13,530 nt of DNA, taken from NCBI GenBank assembly GCA_937924465.1, contig CALDSP010000028.1, forward strand, positions 1 to 13,530, given 5' to 3'. The notes below the pieces were generated by a model, which did not search any database, was not told the DNA's origin, and saw only the letters and a program-made list of their open reading frames with translations. The stretch's first letter is position 1; each line of letters starts with the position of its first letter. The stretch is from an uncultured Leptospiraceae bacterium. GTDB taxonomy: Bacteria > Spirochaetota > Leptospiria > Leptospirales > Leptospiraceae. A program made the position numbers and the translations under genes. Below are positions 1-7,367 of the stretch, piece by piece.

Positions 1-151
1 TTTATAGAGGAAAGTATAATTTTATTATAAGTTTTCAAAAACCTCTTTTGAAAATAGATCAAAATAAAAAACTTGAGAACATTTTTCAAACCAATCCTTG
101 CTTTATTGGAAGTGAAAGAAAGTTTGGTCATGAATAAGAAAGTTTGAACTC
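1..151 (+). promoter_or_regulatory. Leader region upstream of the operon, with possible -10 box
   Basis: This is the only sizeable non-coding stretch in the window. A perfect TATAAT hexamer lies at 15-20; its -35 partner would fall before base 1, so the promoter cannot be confirmed. If it is used, transcription would begin near base 27 and leave an untranslated leader of about 125 bases. The leader holds an inverted repeat (32-54), a second copy of one arm (83-90), a small CCAAT/ATTGG inverted pair (91-95 and 105-109), and a five-codon mini-ORF (130-147, peptide MNKKV) that stops four bases before the first gene. The region could equally be the tail of an upstream intergenic space in a longer operon. 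Confidence 0.35.
32..54 (+). repeat. Perfect 9-bp inverted repeat in the leader
   Basis: The arms TTTTCAAAA (32-40) and TTTTGAAAA (46-54) are exact reverse complements separated by ACCTC, so the RNA could form a 9-bp stem with a 5-base loop. The stem is almost all A-U, with one G-C pair, and no T-run follows, so it is not a convincing intrinsic terminator. TTTTCAAA recurs at 83-90 and could pair with 47-54 instead, giving two mutually exclusive hairpins. It could be an operator, an attenuator element or chance in AT-rich DNA. Confidence 0.35.
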
Positions 152-2059
152 ATGAAACCTAAATTATTTAATATTGGAATTTTTGCCCATATAGACGCAG
201 GCAAAACTACTTTTGTAGAGAGAATTTTATATGAAGTAGGGGAGCTTGTTTCTCCCGGAAATGTGGAAGAAGGTACAACAGAAATGGACACTTTACCTGA
301 AGAAATTGCGCGGGGAATTTCCATCACCACTTCCACTGTGCATGTTCGATACAAACATAAAAAAGATGTTTACTATTTCAATATTGTAGATACCCCTGGA
401 CATTTAGATTTTCATTCACAAGTAGACTCAGCTTTATTAGCTATTGATTTAGCTGTTTTATTGATTGATGTAACTGCTGGAATTCGTTCCCAAACAGAAA
501 TGATCGCAGAAAAATTAAAACAAAGAGAAATTCCAGTCATTGTTTTTTTTAATAAGATTGATAGACTTCGAACTATTCATTTATTTGTGGATGAAATTAA
601 AAAATTATTTCATGAGTTTAAGGTTTGTCCACTTTTCATTGAGCACTCTGAAAAAGATTTTGAATACGTTTTTGAATTAAAACAAATTTACGAAGAAATA
701 GAACTTCCATTGATTGAGTGGAGTGAGGAGCTTTCTGAAAAGTATTTCAAGCTAAAAGATCCTAAAAAAGTAATTTATCAAGGTATTAAGCAAGGTTTTT
801 TTCAAAGAAAGTTTATTCCAATCTTAGCTGGAAGTGCATTGTATGGAGAAGGTATAAAAGCATTCTTACACTTTCTAACTTTGCTAGAGATTCCAATTCA
901 AGAAAGTTCAGAAAATATCGTGGCAACCATTTTTAAAAAACAAATACATCCTCTTTTAGGAAAAATTTTTTATTTAAAAACACATATTCCAATTCACAAA
1001 GGAGATGTTTTATATTATGGAGAAGATTCTTTCCAAATTAAACAACTTTTTCAAATCATTCCTGGAGGAGCTCAAGAAGTAGAATTTATTTCAAGTAATA
1101 ATATAGGAGTCATTCCAATCCAAGAAAGTATATTAGAAAATTCTAATATATCAATTGGGCAAATTTTGACAAATACACCAAGGCAGAATCTTGTGAATGA
1201 AGGCTTATTTTTTCCGAAAGAATTTTCTGTAATTGTAGAACCTGTTTCTGAAGAAGTTCGTGAAAAATTAAAAATTGGTTTAGATATGATTGTTTGGGAA
1301 GATGTAGGGCTTTCTTATTCCAAAAGATTGGATACAGGACAGTGGGAATTGAAGGGAATTGGAGAACTTCATTTGCAGGTTTCCTTGAAGAGATTGGAAT
1401 TTTTTGTAGGAGAAATTTTCCAAATAAAAAATTTTAGGGTTGCAAAATATGGTCTATATAAAAGTCTGGCAAAAAAGGTGATATTCGAGCACTCGGTCCC
1501 AAGTAAAGGGTGGAAGAGTGGAAAAATAAACGGCTTCTTAGAGGCTCGAACGGACTTTGAAAATGCTGTTATTTTTGAATGCAGTATTAATGCGGCTGTT
1601 AAGCAAGCAATAGAGGCTGCATTTCATGAGATATTATCTTATGGATTTTATGGCAATCCCGTTTTGGGTTTGCAGCTTAGAGTGGTTGCCTATGAGTTTT
1701 TCGCAACTGTAGATGAACACGTTCTAAGTTTAGTAAAGGTCTCTATTATTAGCGGTATAAAGCCTTATTTGGAAAATTGTATTGGTATTGGACCTATAAC
1801 AAAAATTGAGATGGTTTTTCCTCATTCTTACACTGGTGGTGTAATGGGTATACTGAGTAAGAGAGGTGTGAGAGTGCAATCTTTAGAAGTTTTGCAAGAT
1901 GGTAGGTCCTATTTAAGGGCAGATTCAGCATCTGAAAATGTATTGGGTTTGCTGAGTAGCATTCGAAATATAACACAGGGAAAGGGTCAGGTTGCAATGG
2001 ATACATTTTTCTCTGTAAATGAATACAGTGAAGTCCCCATAAATCACTTGGAATTATGA
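152..2059 (+). CDS. EF-G/Tet(M)-like translational GTPase
   Basis: A 635-residue GTPase of the EF-G superfamily, close in length to Tet(M)-type ribosomal protection proteins (about 640) and shorter than canonical EF-G (about 700). G motifs visible: G1 AHIDAGKTT (12-20), switch I RGISIT (54-59), G3 DTPGH (80-84) with the catalytic His84, G4 NKID (134-137) and G5 GSA (227-229). Domain III carries GIGELHL (402-408). Domains IV and V follow, with an EF-G-like domain V start (PITKIEM). Expected role: binding the ribosomal A site with GTP, for translocation, recycling or factor/drug release; which of these is unknown. Oddities: Ser57 replaces the usual switch I Thr, as in RF3, and the domain IV tip (513-523) lacks the EF-G His583 equivalent. 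The start fits the family N-terminus, but the Shine-Dalgarno (AAGAAAG, 136-142) is weak. It lies 25 bases before tuf, where fusA is common. Drug resistance cannot be inferred. Confidence 0.85.
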   Translation: MKPKLFNIGIFAHIDAGKTTFVERILYEVGELVSPGNVEEGTTEMDTLPEEIARGISITTSTVHVRYKHKKDVYYFNIVDTPGHLDFHSQVDSALLAIDLAVLLIDVTAGIRSQTEMIAEKLKQREIPVIVFFNKIDRLRTIHLFVDEIKKLFHEFKVCPLFIEHSEKDFEYVFELKQIYEEIELPLIEWSEELSEKYFKLKDPKKVIYQGIKQGFFQRKFIPILAGSALYGEGIKAFLHFLTLLEIPIQESSENIVATIFKKQIHPLLGKIFYLKTHIPIHKGDVLYYGEDSFQIKQLFQIIPGGAQEVEFISSNNIGVIPIQESILENSNISIGQILTNTPRQNLVNEGLFFPKEFSVIVEPVSEEVREKLKIGLDMIVWEDVGLSYSKRLDTGQWELKGIGELHLQVSLKRLEFFVGEIFQIKNFRVAKYGLYKSLAKKVIFEHSVPSKGWKSGKINGFLEARTDFENAVIFECSINAAVKQAIEAAFHEILSYGFYGNPVLGLQLRVVAYEFFATVDEHVLSLVKVSIISGIKPYLENCIGIGPITKIEMVFPHSYTGGVMGILSKRGVRVQSLEVLQDGRSYLRADSASENVLGLLSSIRNITQGKGQVAMDTFFSVNEYSEVPINHLEL

Positions 2060-2084
2060 GATTATAAACAGGAGTAATAACAAA

Positions 2085-3299
2085 ATGGCTAAAGAAAAGT
2101 TTGATAGGAGTAAACCTCATTTAAACGTTGGAACAATTGGGCATGTGGATCATGGCAAAACTACCTTAACTGCTGCTATTACGCATACACTCGCTAAGAG
2201 AATTGGTGGCAAAAATAAAGCAGTTAAGTATGATGAAATTGACAATGCTCCCGAAGAAAAGGCAAGAGGAATTACAATTGCTACCTCTCACCAAGAGTAT
2301 GAGACTACAAATCGTCATTATGCTCATGTAGACTGTCCTGGTCACGCAGACTATGTAAAAAACATGATTACAGGAGCGGCTCAAATGGATGCTGCTATCT
2401 TGGTTGTTTCTGCTACAGATGGGGCAATGCCTCAAACTAAGGAGCATATACTCTTAGCTCGTCAGGTTGGAGTTCCTTATATCGTTGTTTATTTAAATAA
2501 GGCTGACATGTTGGCTGATGATGAGCGAGAAGAAATGATCGCTATGGTAGAAGAAGAAATTCGGGATCTCTTGAAAAAGTATGGTTTTCCAAAGGAAGGA
2601 CAAGGAGAGGTTCCTATTGTGTACGGTTCTGCCTTAAAAGCTTTAAATGGGGATGATGATGAATTGGGAATGAAATCCATTGATCGCCTTATGGAGGCTT
2701 TAGATACTTACGTTCCTGTTCCTAAAAGGATTACCGATAAACCTTTCCTTATGCCAGTGGAGGACGTTTTCTCTATTACCGGTCGTGGAACTGTGGCTAC
2801 AGGTAGAGTGGAGGCTGGAATTCTCAAAGTAAATGATGAAGTAGAAATTGTTGGAATTCGTGAAACTCAAAAGACTGTGGTAACTGGAATTGAAATGTTC
2901 CGAAAAATTTTAGACCAAGCGGAGGCAGGGGATAACATTGGAGCTCTCCTTCGTGGAACGAAAAAGGATGAAGTTGAGAGGGGACAAGTTCTTGCTAAAC
3001 CTGGTTCTATTACTCCTCATAAAAAGTTTTCTGCAGAGGTTTATGTCCTTACGAAAGAGGAGGGTGGTCGTCATAAGCCTTTCTTTAATAATTATCGTCC
3101 GCAGTTCTACTTTAGAACAACTGACGTTACGGGGGTTTGTATTCTGCCGCAGGGGGTGGAAATGGTTATGCCGGGAGATAATATATCTATGACAATTGAG
3201 TTAATTCATCCAATTGCCATGGATAAGGGTTTGAATTTTGCTATCCGTGAAGGTGGTCGAACCATTGGTTCTGGGGTAGTAGCAGAAATTATAGAGTAG
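2085..3299 (+). CDS. tuf: Translation elongation factor Tu
   Basis: EF-Tu, 404 residues, which carries aminoacyl-tRNA to the ribosomal A site as a GTP ternary complex. The GTPase motifs are intact: GHVDHGKT (19-26), switch I RGITI, DCPGH (83-87) with the catalytic His87, NKAD (138-141) and GSALKAL. The domain II and III blocks are also present (GRGTVATGRVE, then RTTDVTG and REGGRTIGSGVV near the C-terminus). Compared with E. coli there is a small extra segment (KEGQGE) before the G5 motif. An AGGAG ribosome binding site at about 2070 lies some 10 bases before the ATG. The rpsJ start follows after four bases, so tuf is joined to the S10 cluster. The sequence strongly resembles Leptospira EF-Tu as I remember it. 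Confidence 0.98.
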   Translation: MAKEKFDRSKPHLNVGTIGHVDHGKTTLTAAITHTLAKRIGGKNKAVKYDEIDNAPEEKARGITIATSHQEYETTNRHYAHVDCPGHADYVKNMITGAAQMDAAILVVSATDGAMPQTKEHILLARQVGVPYIVVYLNKADMLADDEREEMIAMVEEEIRDLLKKYGFPKEGQGEVPIVYGSALKALNGDDDELGMKSIDRLMEALDTYVPVPKRITDKPFLMPVEDVFSITGRGTVATGRVEAGILKVNDEVEIVGIRETQKTVVTGIEMFRKILDQAEAGDNIGALLRGTKKDEVERGQVLAKPGSITPHKKFSAEVYVLTKEEGGRHKPFFNNYRPQFYFRTTDVTGVCILPQGVEMVMPGDNISMTIELIHPIAMDKGLNFAIREGGRTIGSGVVAEIIE

Positions 3300-3303
3300 T
3301 TGC

Positions 3304-3612
3304 ATGAACGGACAGAGAATTCGAGTTAAACTGAGATCTTTTGACCATAAATTGGTAGATCAATCTACTTATGAAATTGTAGCAACTGCAAAAAGGACAG
3401 GGGCTAAGGTCTCTGGTCCTATTCCTCTCCCTACAAAAATAGAGAGGTATACGGTTCTTCGTTCTCCTCACGTAAATAAAAAATCGAGAGAGCAGTTTGA
3501 AATGAGAACTCATAAGCGGTTGATTGACATTTTAGAAACCAATGAAGATACAGTGGAAGCTCTTATGAAATTGCAACTTCCTGCAGGAGTTTCAGTAGAT
3601 ATTAAATCGTAA
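3304..3612 (+). CDS. rpsJ: 30S ribosomal protein S10
   Basis: S10 (NusE), 102 residues, the usual length. It sits in the 30S head near the A site, and in many bacteria it also joins NusB in antitermination complexes. Family signatures seen are IRVKLRSFDHKLVDQS at the N-terminus, then GPIPLPT and SPHVNKKSREQFEMRTHKR, which holds the ribosome-binding loop. The C-terminus (LPAGVSVDIKS) is the standard strand. It begins the S10 cluster four bases after tuf. Its Shine-Dalgarno is only a weak AGAG overlapping the end of tuf, so coupling to tuf translation is likely. No L4-binding S10 leader of the E. coli kind fits in the four-base gap. Confidence 0.98.
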   Translation: MNGQRIRVKLRSFDHKLVDQSTYEIVATAKRTGAKVSGPIPLPTKIERYTVLRSPHVNKKSREQFEMRTHKRLIDILETNEDTVEALMKLQLPAGVSVDIKS

Positions 3613-3622
3613 GGAATTAACA

Positions 3623-4243
3623 ATGACGAAAGGGTTAATCGGAAAAAAAATCGGGATGTCTCATATATACTCTGAAAATGGAGACGTAATACCCGTTACC
3701 GTTTTAGAAGTTGGGCCTTGCAGTGTATCTCAAATTAAAGTTCCAGAAAAAGATGGGTACTATGCGGTTCAGCTAGCTTATGGAGATGTAAAAGAAACAC
3801 GTATTTCCAAGCCCGAAAAAATGCATTTGGCAAAAAATGGAATTTCACCTAAGAAATATCTCAAAGAATTTAAACTAGATGGGGAGCCTCCAGCACTTGG
3901 AGCCACAGTTTCTATTTCCGATGTTTTCAAAGAGTTGGATGACGTAAAGGTGACTGGTATTACTAAAGGAAAGGGATTTCAGGGTGTTGTGAAAAGGCAT
4001 GGTCATCATGGAGGACCGGCTACTCATGGCTCACGTTTTCACAATCATCCCGGTTCAATGGGGGCGGGCACAACTCCAGCTCGAATCTTTAAAGGTGTCA
4101 AATTGCCAGGTAGAACTGGTGGACAAAAGCAATCAGTGAAAAAGCTAAAAATTTTAAAAATCATTCAAGATAAAAATCTTCTCATTGTTTCTGGTTCTGT
4201 TCCGGGAAACAACATGGGGATTATTACTATTGAAAAGGTATAA
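3623..4243 (+). CDS. rplC: 50S ribosomal protein L3
   Basis: L3, 206 residues, an early-assembly 23S rRNA binder whose long loop reaches towards the peptidyl transferase centre. The N-terminus (GLIGKKIGMSHIY) and the signature KGKGFQGVVKRHGHHGG are clear. In the central loop, GSMGAGTTPARIFKG replaces the E. coli GSIGQNQTPGKVFKG segment, so the glutamine methylated by PrmB in E. coli is absent; this is seen in many bacteria. An AAGGA ribosome binding site formed across the rpsJ stop lies seven bases before the ATG. It is in the standard S10 operon position between rpsJ and rplD. Confidence 0.98.
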   Translation: MTKGLIGKKIGMSHIYSENGDVIPVTVLEVGPCSVSQIKVPEKDGYYAVQLAYGDVKETRISKPEKMHLAKNGISPKKYLKEFKLDGEPPALGATVSISDVFKELDDVKVTGITKGKGFQGVVKRHGHHGGPATHGSRFHNHPGSMGAGTTPARIFKGVKLPGRTGGQKQSVKKLKILKIIQDKNLLIVSGSVPGNNMGIITIEKV

Positions 4244-4254
4244 GGCAGAAGAAA

Positions 4255-4899
4255 ATGAAAGCAAAGAAATATTCCAAAGATGGGGTGTTTTTAACGGAAA
4301 TTGAATTGCCTTCTGAATTGTTTCAGGAAGGAAATTTTAGCTCTGGTTCCATTTATGATGCAATTAAAGCAGAGAATGCAAATCTTAGGCTAGGAAATCA
4401 TTCTACTAAAGGGCGTGGAGAAGTGAGGGGAGGTGGAAAAAAACCTTGGGCACAAAAAGGCACAGGACGTGCTCGGCAGGGGTCTACTCGGGCACCTCAT
4501 TGGCGTGGTGGTGGTACTATTCAAGGTCCTAAAAAGAGAGATTACTCGATTCCTTTGTCCCGTAACGTAAAGCGGAAGGCTGTTGTTTCTATATTAAACA
4601 AAAAAGCTTCAGAATCCAAAATTAGTATACTTGAGGATATACAGCTTACTGAATATAAAACAAAAGCTGTTTACAATATCTTCAAAAATATGGGAGTGCA
4701 TAAGTCTGGAAATCTAGCGATTGTAGTAAACGATGAAAGTGAGTTTTTAAAATTCTCTGTAAGAAATATTCCTTTTGTAAAGTACATTAACGCAAAACGA
4801 ATTGTTTGTAGAGACTTGCTTTACAATAACAATCTCGTTCTTACTGAGTCGGCATTAAAAAGCGTAGTTGAGCAATATAAAGGAGTTGTAAAGTCATGA
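4255..4899 (+). CDS. rplD: 50S ribosomal protein L4
   Basis: L4, 214 residues, a 23S rRNA binder that helps line the peptide exit tunnel with L22. The tunnel-loop signature GGGKKPWAQKGTGRARQGS, followed by TRAPHWRGGG, is fully conserved. This is the region where macrolide-resistance changes occur in other species, and nothing in it looks altered. In E. coli L4 represses its own operon by binding the S10 leader; no such leader is visible before rpsJ here, so that control is probably absent. The ribosome binding site is modest (GGCAGAAG). The 3' end overlaps rplW by ATGA (4896-4899), implying coupled translation. Confidence 0.98.
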   Translation: MKAKKYSKDGVFLTEIELPSELFQEGNFSSGSIYDAIKAENANLRLGNHSTKGRGEVRGGGKKPWAQKGTGRARQGSTRAPHWRGGGTIQGPKKRDYSIPLSRNVKRKAVVSILNKKASESKISILEDIQLTEYKTKAVYNIFKNMGVHKSGNLAIVVNDESEFLKFSVRNIPFVKYINAKRIVCRDLLYNNNLVLTESALKSVVEQYKGVVKS

Positions 4900-5204
4900 A
4901 TCTAGAGAATGTTATCATTGCTCCTCTTGTCACAGAGAAAGCTCAATACAATAAAGAAATTGGGCAGAGAATTAAAAAAAGAATCACAAAGTATACTTTT
5001 AAAGTTCATCCTAATGCAACAAAGCCTTTAGTTGCTAGGGCTATAGAACATATTTTTAATGTAAAGCCTGATTCTGTCAATATCATGGTTTACAGAGGAA
5101 AAGTAAGAAAATTTCGAAATATTCCAACTCAAAAGCCTCATTGGAAAAAGGCTGTAGTTACCTTTCTAAATGGAGCAGAGTTGGAACTAAGTAAAGGGGT
5201 ATAA
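4896..5204 (+). CDS. rplW: 50S ribosomal protein L23
   Basis: L23, 102 residues, sits at the tunnel exit and docks trigger factor and signal recognition particle. The family pattern is clear: IIAPLVTEKA at the N-terminus, YTFKVHPNATKPLVARAIEHIFNV, then the basic loop RGKVRKFRN and KKAVVTF. The ATG lies inside the end of rplD (ATGA overlap), and a good AGGAG ribosome binding site lies at 4881-4885 within rplD. The rplB ATG follows three bases after the stop. Confidence 0.97.
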   Translation: MNLENVIIAPLVTEKAQYNKEIGQRIKKRITKYTFKVHPNATKPLVARAIEHIFNVKPDSVNIMVYRGKVRKFRNIPTQKPHWKKAVVTFLNGAELELSKGV

Positions 5205-5207
5205 TTT

Positions 5208-6053
5208 ATGGGAATTCGTCGCTATAAACCAATTACTTCTTCTACCCGTTATAAGACAGTTTTAGACTTTACGGAAATTACCACTGAAGAGCCTTATAAA
5301 CCGCTTCTTCTAAATTTACCTTATAAAGCGGCAAGAGGGTTTCAAGGTAGAATTACTGTGCGTCAGCGGGGAGGACGAGTCAAGCGTAAGTATAGAATCA
5401 TTGATTTCAAAAGAGACAAAAGAGACATAGTAGGAATTGTAAAGACTATAGAATACGATCCAAACCGTTCTGCTTTTATTTCTTTGATTTCTTATCCCGA
5501 TGGAGAGTATCGCTATATTTTAGCTCCTGATGGAATCAAAGTGGGAGACACTGTCCTTTCTTCTGAAAATGCAGAAATTAAAATTGGAAATGCTCTTCCT
5601 TTAGATAAAATTCCTCCAGGCACGGACGTTCACAATATTGAATTATATGCAGGAAAGGGTGGGCAGTTAGCTAGGAGTGCAGGCTCTTTTGCTACTATCG
5701 CTGCAAAGGATGGAAATTATGTAACTCTTAAAATGCCTTCGGGAGAAGTAAGAAAGGTTCATAAAAATTGCTATGCTACAGTTGGAATTACTAGCAATAA
5801 AGATCACAACTTAGTTTCTATTGGAAAAGCAGGTAGAAATCGTTGGTTAGGTTGGAGACCTAAAGTGCGTGGAGTTGCTCAAAACCCTGTAGATCATCCA
5901 CATGGAGGTGGAGAGGGCAAAACTTCAGGAGGACGTCATCCAGTGACTCCTTGGGGACAACCAACGAAGGGGTATAAAACGCGAAGAGGTCCGAGACGTT
6001 CAGATAAATTTATTGTTCAAGGTAGACGTAAAAATCGTAGTAGAGGGAATTAA
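5208..6053 (+). CDS. rplB: 50S ribosomal protein L2
   Basis: L2, 281 residues, a primary 23S rRNA binder needed for subunit association and peptidyl transferase activity. The signature NPVDHPHGGGEG is intact, with conserved histidines at 230 and 232 in the region of E. coli His229. The N-terminal block (GIRRYKPITSSTR), the RNA-binding core (GGRVKRKYRIIDFKRDK) and the basic C-terminal tail (KTRRGPRRSDKF, then RRKNRSRG) are all present. An AAAGGGG ribosome binding site at 5193-5199 overlaps the end of rplW. Length and domain order are ordinary. Confidence 0.98.
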   Translation: MGIRRYKPITSSTRYKTVLDFTEITTEEPYKPLLLNLPYKAARGFQGRITVRQRGGRVKRKYRIIDFKRDKRDIVGIVKTIEYDPNRSAFISLISYPDGEYRYILAPDGIKVGDTVLSSENAEIKIGNALPLDKIPPGTDVHNIELYAGKGGQLARSAGSFATIAAKDGNYVTLKMPSGEVRKVHKNCYATVGITSNKDHNLVSIGKAGRNRWLGWRPKVRGVAQNPVDHPHGGGEGKTSGGRHPVTPWGQPTKGYKTRRGPRRSDKFIVQGRRKNRSRGN

Positions 6054-6055
6054 GT

Positions 6056-6334
6056 ATGGCTAGAAGTTTAAAAAAGGGTCCTTTTATTGATGATCATTTA
6101 ATGAAAAAGATCACAAAGATGAATGCAGAGAATAATAAAAAGCCATTTAAAACTTGGTCCAGAAGAAGTACTATTTTTCCAGATATGGTTGGGCATACTG
6201 TAATGATTCACAATGGAAATAAGTTTATTCCTGTGTTTATAGCTGATCAAATGGTAGGTCACAAATTAGGAGAATTTGCTCCAACACGGACCTTCAGAGG
6301 ACATGCAAACCAAGATAAAAAGGTGAAGAAATAA
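6056..6334 (+). CDS. rpsS: 30S ribosomal protein S19
   Basis: S19, 92 residues, in the 30S head with S13, close to the A-site tRNA and the intersubunit bridges. The N-terminus ARSLKKGPFIDDHL, the middle WSRRSTIFPDMVGHT and the signature GHKLGEFAPTRTFRGH are typical. It starts two bases after the rplB stop, with a GAGGG-type ribosome binding site inside the end of rplB. It overlaps rplV by one base (TAATG at 6332-6336). Confidence 0.98.
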   Translation: MARSLKKGPFIDDHLMKKITKMNAENNKKPFKTWSRRSTIFPDMVGHTVMIHNGNKFIPVFIADQMVGHKLGEFAPTRTFRGHANQDKKVKK

Positions 6335-6666
6335 TGGAATCTAAAGCGGTAGCAAAACACGTTCGTATTTCTGCTAGAAAAGCGCGGCTCGTTGCAAATG
6401 AAATTCGCGGTTATGACTATTTAGAAGCTAAAGATATTTTAAATTTTACAAACAAGCGAGCTTCGGGTATTATTTTGAAACTTTTGGATTCTGCCGCAGC
6501 AAACGCTATGGTAGCTGATCCAAACATTGATGAGACCGAACTCTATGTGAAAAAAATTTATGTGGATGACGGTCCTATTATGAAACGTTACCGTGCTAGG
6601 GCAAGAGGAAGAGCGGCTCGAATTCGTAAAAGATTGAGCCATATAACAGTGGTATTATCGAACTAA
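6334..6666 (+). CDS. rplV: 50S ribosomal protein L22
   Basis: L22, 110 residues, lines the peptide exit tunnel with a long beta hairpin and contacts all 23S rRNA domains. The start SKAVAKHVRISARKARLVANEIRG and the C-terminal hairpin and signature (RARGRAARIRKRLSHITVVL) match the family. The hairpin has no visible insertion or deletion of the kind linked to macrolide resistance elsewhere. The ATG shares one base with the rpsS stop, and AAGGTGA lies just upstream. A 16-base gap, the longest in the ribosomal part of the window, separates it from rpsC. Confidence 0.98.
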   Translation: MESKAVAKHVRISARKARLVANEIRGYDYLEAKDILNFTNKRASGIILKLLDSAAANAMVADPNIDETELYVKKIYVDDGPIMKRYRARARGRAARIRKRLSHITVVLSN

Positions 6667-6682
6667 TTTTAGGATAGAAAAA

Positions 6683-7357
6683 ATGGGTCAAAAAGTCAAT
6701 CCAATCGGTTTACGCTTAGGAATTACAAGGACTTGGGATTCTATTTGGTTTGCCAAAGAAGAATACAAAAAGAATCTCCATGAAGATTTAAAAATACGGG
6801 ACTATCTTGAAAAACGTTTAAAAAACTCAGCCGTTGTTAAGATTGTCATTGAGCGATTTCCAGAAAAGATCAATATCAACCTGCATACGGCTAAGCCAGG
6901 TTCCGTAATTGGTGCTAAGGGAGCTAATATTGAGGCTATTAAATCTGAAATCAAAAAGTTTTCTGACAAACCAATCAATATTAATTTGATCGAAGTAAAG
7001 AAACCTGAAGTAGTTGCCCAGGCAATTGCAGAAACTATTGCTCAACAAATTGAACAGCGCCAACCTTTTAGAAGGGTAATGAAAGCAGAACTTCGTAGGG
7101 CAATGAGAGGAGGGATAGAAGGAATTAAAATTGCTATCTCTGGAAGGTTAAATGGGGCAGATATGGCAAGGACAGAAAGTTATATGGATGGTCGCGTCCC
7201 TCTTCATACTCTTAGAGCTAAGGTAGATTTCGGATTTAAAGAAGCTCTCACTACCTATGGACAAATTGGAATTAAAGTGTGGACTTATTCGGGAGATCAT
7301 CTTCCTAACAAAGAGGAAGAAGAAGACAAATATGCTGTAAAACGTAGAACAAATTGA
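6683..7357 (+). CDS. rpsC: 30S ribosomal protein S3
   Basis: S3, 224 residues, forms part of the mRNA entry channel in the 30S head. The N-terminus GQKVNPIGLRLGI is typical. A type II KH domain carries the GxxG loop as GAKG (77-80), inside GSVIGAKGANIE. The C-terminal S3 domain has the conserved stretches RRVMKAELRRAMRGGIEGIKI and GADMARTE. The tail is mixed acidic then basic (NKEEEEDKYAVKRRTN), ordinary for the family. An AGGAT ribosome binding site lies at 6670-6674. Confidence 0.98.
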   Translation: MGQKVNPIGLRLGITRTWDSIWFAKEEYKKNLHEDLKIRDYLEKRLKNSAVVKIVIERFPEKININLHTAKPGSVIGAKGANIEAIKSEIKKFSDKPININLIEVKKPEVVAQAIAETIAQQIEQRQPFRRVMKAELRRAMRGGIEGIKIAISGRLNGADMARTESYMDGRVPLHTLRAKVDFGFKEALTTYGQIGIKVWTYSGDHLPNKEEEEDKYAVKRRTN

Positions 7358-7367
7358 GAGAAAAAGT

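Noticed and set aside
32..54. Inverted repeat as a Rho-independent terminator of an upstream gene
   Set aside because: The stem has only one G-C pair and no T-run follows on the + strand.
152..2059. Calling the first gene a tetracycline resistance determinant
   Set aside because: The length and general fold resemble Tet(M), but the drug-displacing domain IV loop is not seen and the gene sits in a housekeeping operon without mobile-element signs.
1794..2120. Minus-strand open frame of 108 codons spanning the GTPase-tuf junction
   Set aside because: It is antisense to two conserved genes and has no family features.
3524..3552. TTGACA in rpsJ as a possible internal promoter
   Set aside because: The hexamer at the right distance (GATACA) is a poor -10, and the bases encode a conserved S10 segment.
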